Below, in pieces: positions 16,186 to 17,077 of a stretch of 17,077 nt of DNA; position 1 is the stretch's first letter, and every line of letters begins with the position of its first letter. The position numbers and the translations under genes were made by a program. Under the pieces are notes generated by a model. The model did not search any database. It was not told where the DNA came from and saw only the letters and a program-made list of their open reading frames with translations. Source of the DNA: Ruminococcus sp. UBA7013 (GTDB lineage Bacteria; Bacillota; Clostridia; Oscillospirales; Ruminococcaceae); NCBI GenBank assembly GCA_002449585.1, contig DJXD01000082.1:1-17077 (forward strand). The letters run 5' to 3'.

Positions 16186-16650
16186 ATGCGTATCTATTTG
16201 GATAATTGCTGTTATAATCGCCCTTATGATGACCAGACACAGCTTCGCATATCTCTTGAATCTCAGGCAAAAATGTATGTGCAGAATATGATTCGGAATG
16301 ATAAACTTGAACTCGTTACATCATTTATGCTCACATACGAAAATTCAAAGAACCGCAGCGAAGAAAAGCGTAATGCAATTGCTGAGTTTATGAAAAATTA
16401 TTCGTCAGTGTATGTTGGCGGTGAATGGCGTGAAAAAGCAGAAAGTATTGCAAATAAAATTATGGCAACTGGTGTAAAATCTGCTGATGCACTTCACACT
16501 GCCTGTGCTATACTTGCTCATTGTGATTATATGCTGACAACCGATGACAGACTGCTGAAATTTAAGAGCGAACAGATAGGAGAAACGATTAAAATTGTTA
16601 ACCCCACTGAATTTATTATGATATTAGGAGGGACACAAGATGATGAATGA
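16186..16650 (+). CDS. PIN-domain protein (VapC-like ribonuclease family)
   Basis: A 154-residue single-domain protein. The acidic PIN set is visible: D6 (MRIYLDNCCYNRP), E52 (LTYENSKN), D101 (VKSADALHTA) and D120/D121 (MLTTDDRLL). PIN domains are Mg-dependent ribonucleases and often toxins of VapBC type, but the MRIYLDNCCYNRP subgroup is usually annotated only as 'PIN domain protein'. The ribosome binding site is weak (AAGGA, 16169-16173, 12 bases upstream). The last eleven bases overlap the next gene, so both are translated from one message. The classical order, antitoxin first, is not seen here; the downstream small protein is the candidate partner. Toxicity is not shown by sequence. Confidence 0.85.
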   Translation: MRIYLDNCCYNRPYDDQTQLRISLESQAKMYVQNMIRNDKLELVTSFMLTYENSKNRSEEKRNAIAEFMKNYSSVYVGGEWREKAESIANKIMATGVKSADALHTACAILAHCDYMLTTDDRLLKFKSEQIGETIKIVNPTEFIMILGGTQDDE

Positions 16651-16885
16651 TAATATTACAACTGCTGAAATTGTAGAGCGTGGATATAGCTGTCTGTTTA
16701 AAAATCTTGGAACGATTGAAACAGAACGTTTTATAGCTTACATTTTGAGTGAGAGATTTGATTATACTAAATGGCGCAGAGAATATTTTGGAAATGCGAC
16801 TGTTGAAGAGCTTGTCTCTTCTGCTGTAGATTATGAAAAAGCACATCCCTTTGTACCAAAGAAACCACAGATTCCCATTGAATGA
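16640..16885 (+). CDS. Small protein overlapping the PIN gene, possible partner or antitoxin
   Basis: An 81-residue acidic, mostly helical protein with motifs VERGYSCLFKNLGTIETERFI, FDYTKWRREYFGN, and a proline-rich end (HPFVPKKPQIPIE). It starts at ATG 16640 with AGGAGGG (16626-16632) 7 bases upstream; a second ATG follows at 16643. It overlaps the PIN gene by eleven bases, which implies co-expression and probably a fixed stoichiometry. I do not recognise a DNA-binding fold, and the protein has no named function that I know. By position it could be the antitoxin or cofactor of the PIN protein. Confidence 0.75.
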   Translation: MMNDNITTAEIVERGYSCLFKNLGTIETERFIAYILSERFDYTKWRREYFGNATVEELVSSAVDYEKAHPFVPKKPQIPIE

Positions 16886-16949
16886 ATAACTTTGTGATGT
16901 TTGAAAATGCATAAAATAGTATCAAGTTTGTATGCTACTGTAAAGAAAA

Positions 16950-16984
16950 CACCAGAGACTTTAAAAGCTCTCTGGTGCTTTTTT
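16950..16984 (+). terminator. Rho-independent terminator of the PIN cassette
   Basis: CACCAGAGA (16950-16958) pairs perfectly with TCTCTGGTG (16969-16977), and C plus six Ts (16979-16984) follow. It lies 65 bases after the stop of the small gene. Confidence 0.88.
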
Positions 16985-17018
16985 ATTGTGCCACCACTTT
17001 AGCAATTTAATGTGATAA
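16952..17018 (+). repeat. Direct repeat copy 2 flanking the PIN cassette
   Basis: This matches 15977-16043 at a spacing of 975 bases, including the hairpin core CTTTAAAAGCTC and the ATTTAATGTGATAA block. It covers the cassette terminator and about 35 bases beyond it. Confidence 0.75.
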
Positions 17019-17051
17019 ATGCACTTCCCTGTTTAATCGTCACAAATTTCA

Positions 17052-17077
17052 TTCATTATATTTGTCGGTTATGGTAA
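17052..17077 (+). promoter_or_regulatory. Possible start of a further promoter at the window edge
   Basis: The window ends in GGTTATGGTAA, resembling the extended -10 of the other promoters. A weak -35-like TTCATT (17052-17057) sits 17 bases before the last three bases. The -10 is cut off, so this is only a hint that another unit begins here. Confidence 0.25.

Noticed and set aside
1..17077. CRISPR array, tRNA or rRNA gene, insertion sequence ends
   Set aside because: No regularly spaced identical repeats, no cloverleaf with a CCA-adjacent acceptor, and no transposase with terminal inverted repeats were seen. The only mobile-element signs are the recombinase tail and the Rpn-family gene.

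Overview
The window is low-GC, Gram-positive (Firmicutes) DNA with SipW-type secretion genes, SpaA/Cna-B-like surface modules and short GGAGG-type ribosome binding sites. The protein families look like those of gut Clostridia, probably a Ruminococcus-like member of the Oscillospiraceae; this placement is inferred from gene content only. The content is accessory: secretion and surface genes framed by a recombinase end, an Rpn-type nuclease and a PIN-domain cassette.

Left part (1-1540). The C-terminal end of a probable serine recombinase runs in from the left edge. A monocistronic gene with its own promoter and terminator follows. It encodes an Rpn / PD-(D/E)XK family protein with a duplicated lysine-rich N-terminal tail.

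Centre (1541-12966, + strand). A TasA/camelysin-like secreted protein gene (to 3393) retains the conserved FAWFTSQDEVTNRL stretch of a SipW-type signal region, but no ATG or GTG start is visible in frame, so it may be damaged. A 289-base gap with several hairpins follows. Next is a giant gene (3683-12910, 3075 codons) for a secreted multi-domain protein: ordinary signal peptide, about 1200 residues of unassigned beta-rich sequence, about eight tandem SpaA/Cna-B-like modules (two degenerate), and a C-terminal DUF285 / BspA-like repeat domain. No LPXTG sorting signal or membrane anchor is visible. A hairpin terminator separates it from the convergent operon.

Right centre (12984-15842, - strand). 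A compact operon with a clear promoter reads: TasA-like protein A, SipW-type signal peptidase (Ser/His), TasA-like protein B, TasA-like protein C. The genes overlap or lie within about 32 bases of each other. The peptidase most likely processes the three neighbours and possibly the + strand protein ending at 3393. The whole locus looks like a fibre or matrix and adhesin island.

Right end (15843-17077). A PIN-domain protein and an overlapping small protein form a cassette with its own promoter. The cassette is flanked by two imperfect 67-base direct repeats, each containing a terminator hairpin, which suggests a modular or mobile unit. The promoters of the Rpn gene, the secretion operon and the PIN cassette all share a 17-base spacer and the extended -10 TATGGTATA(A/C)T.
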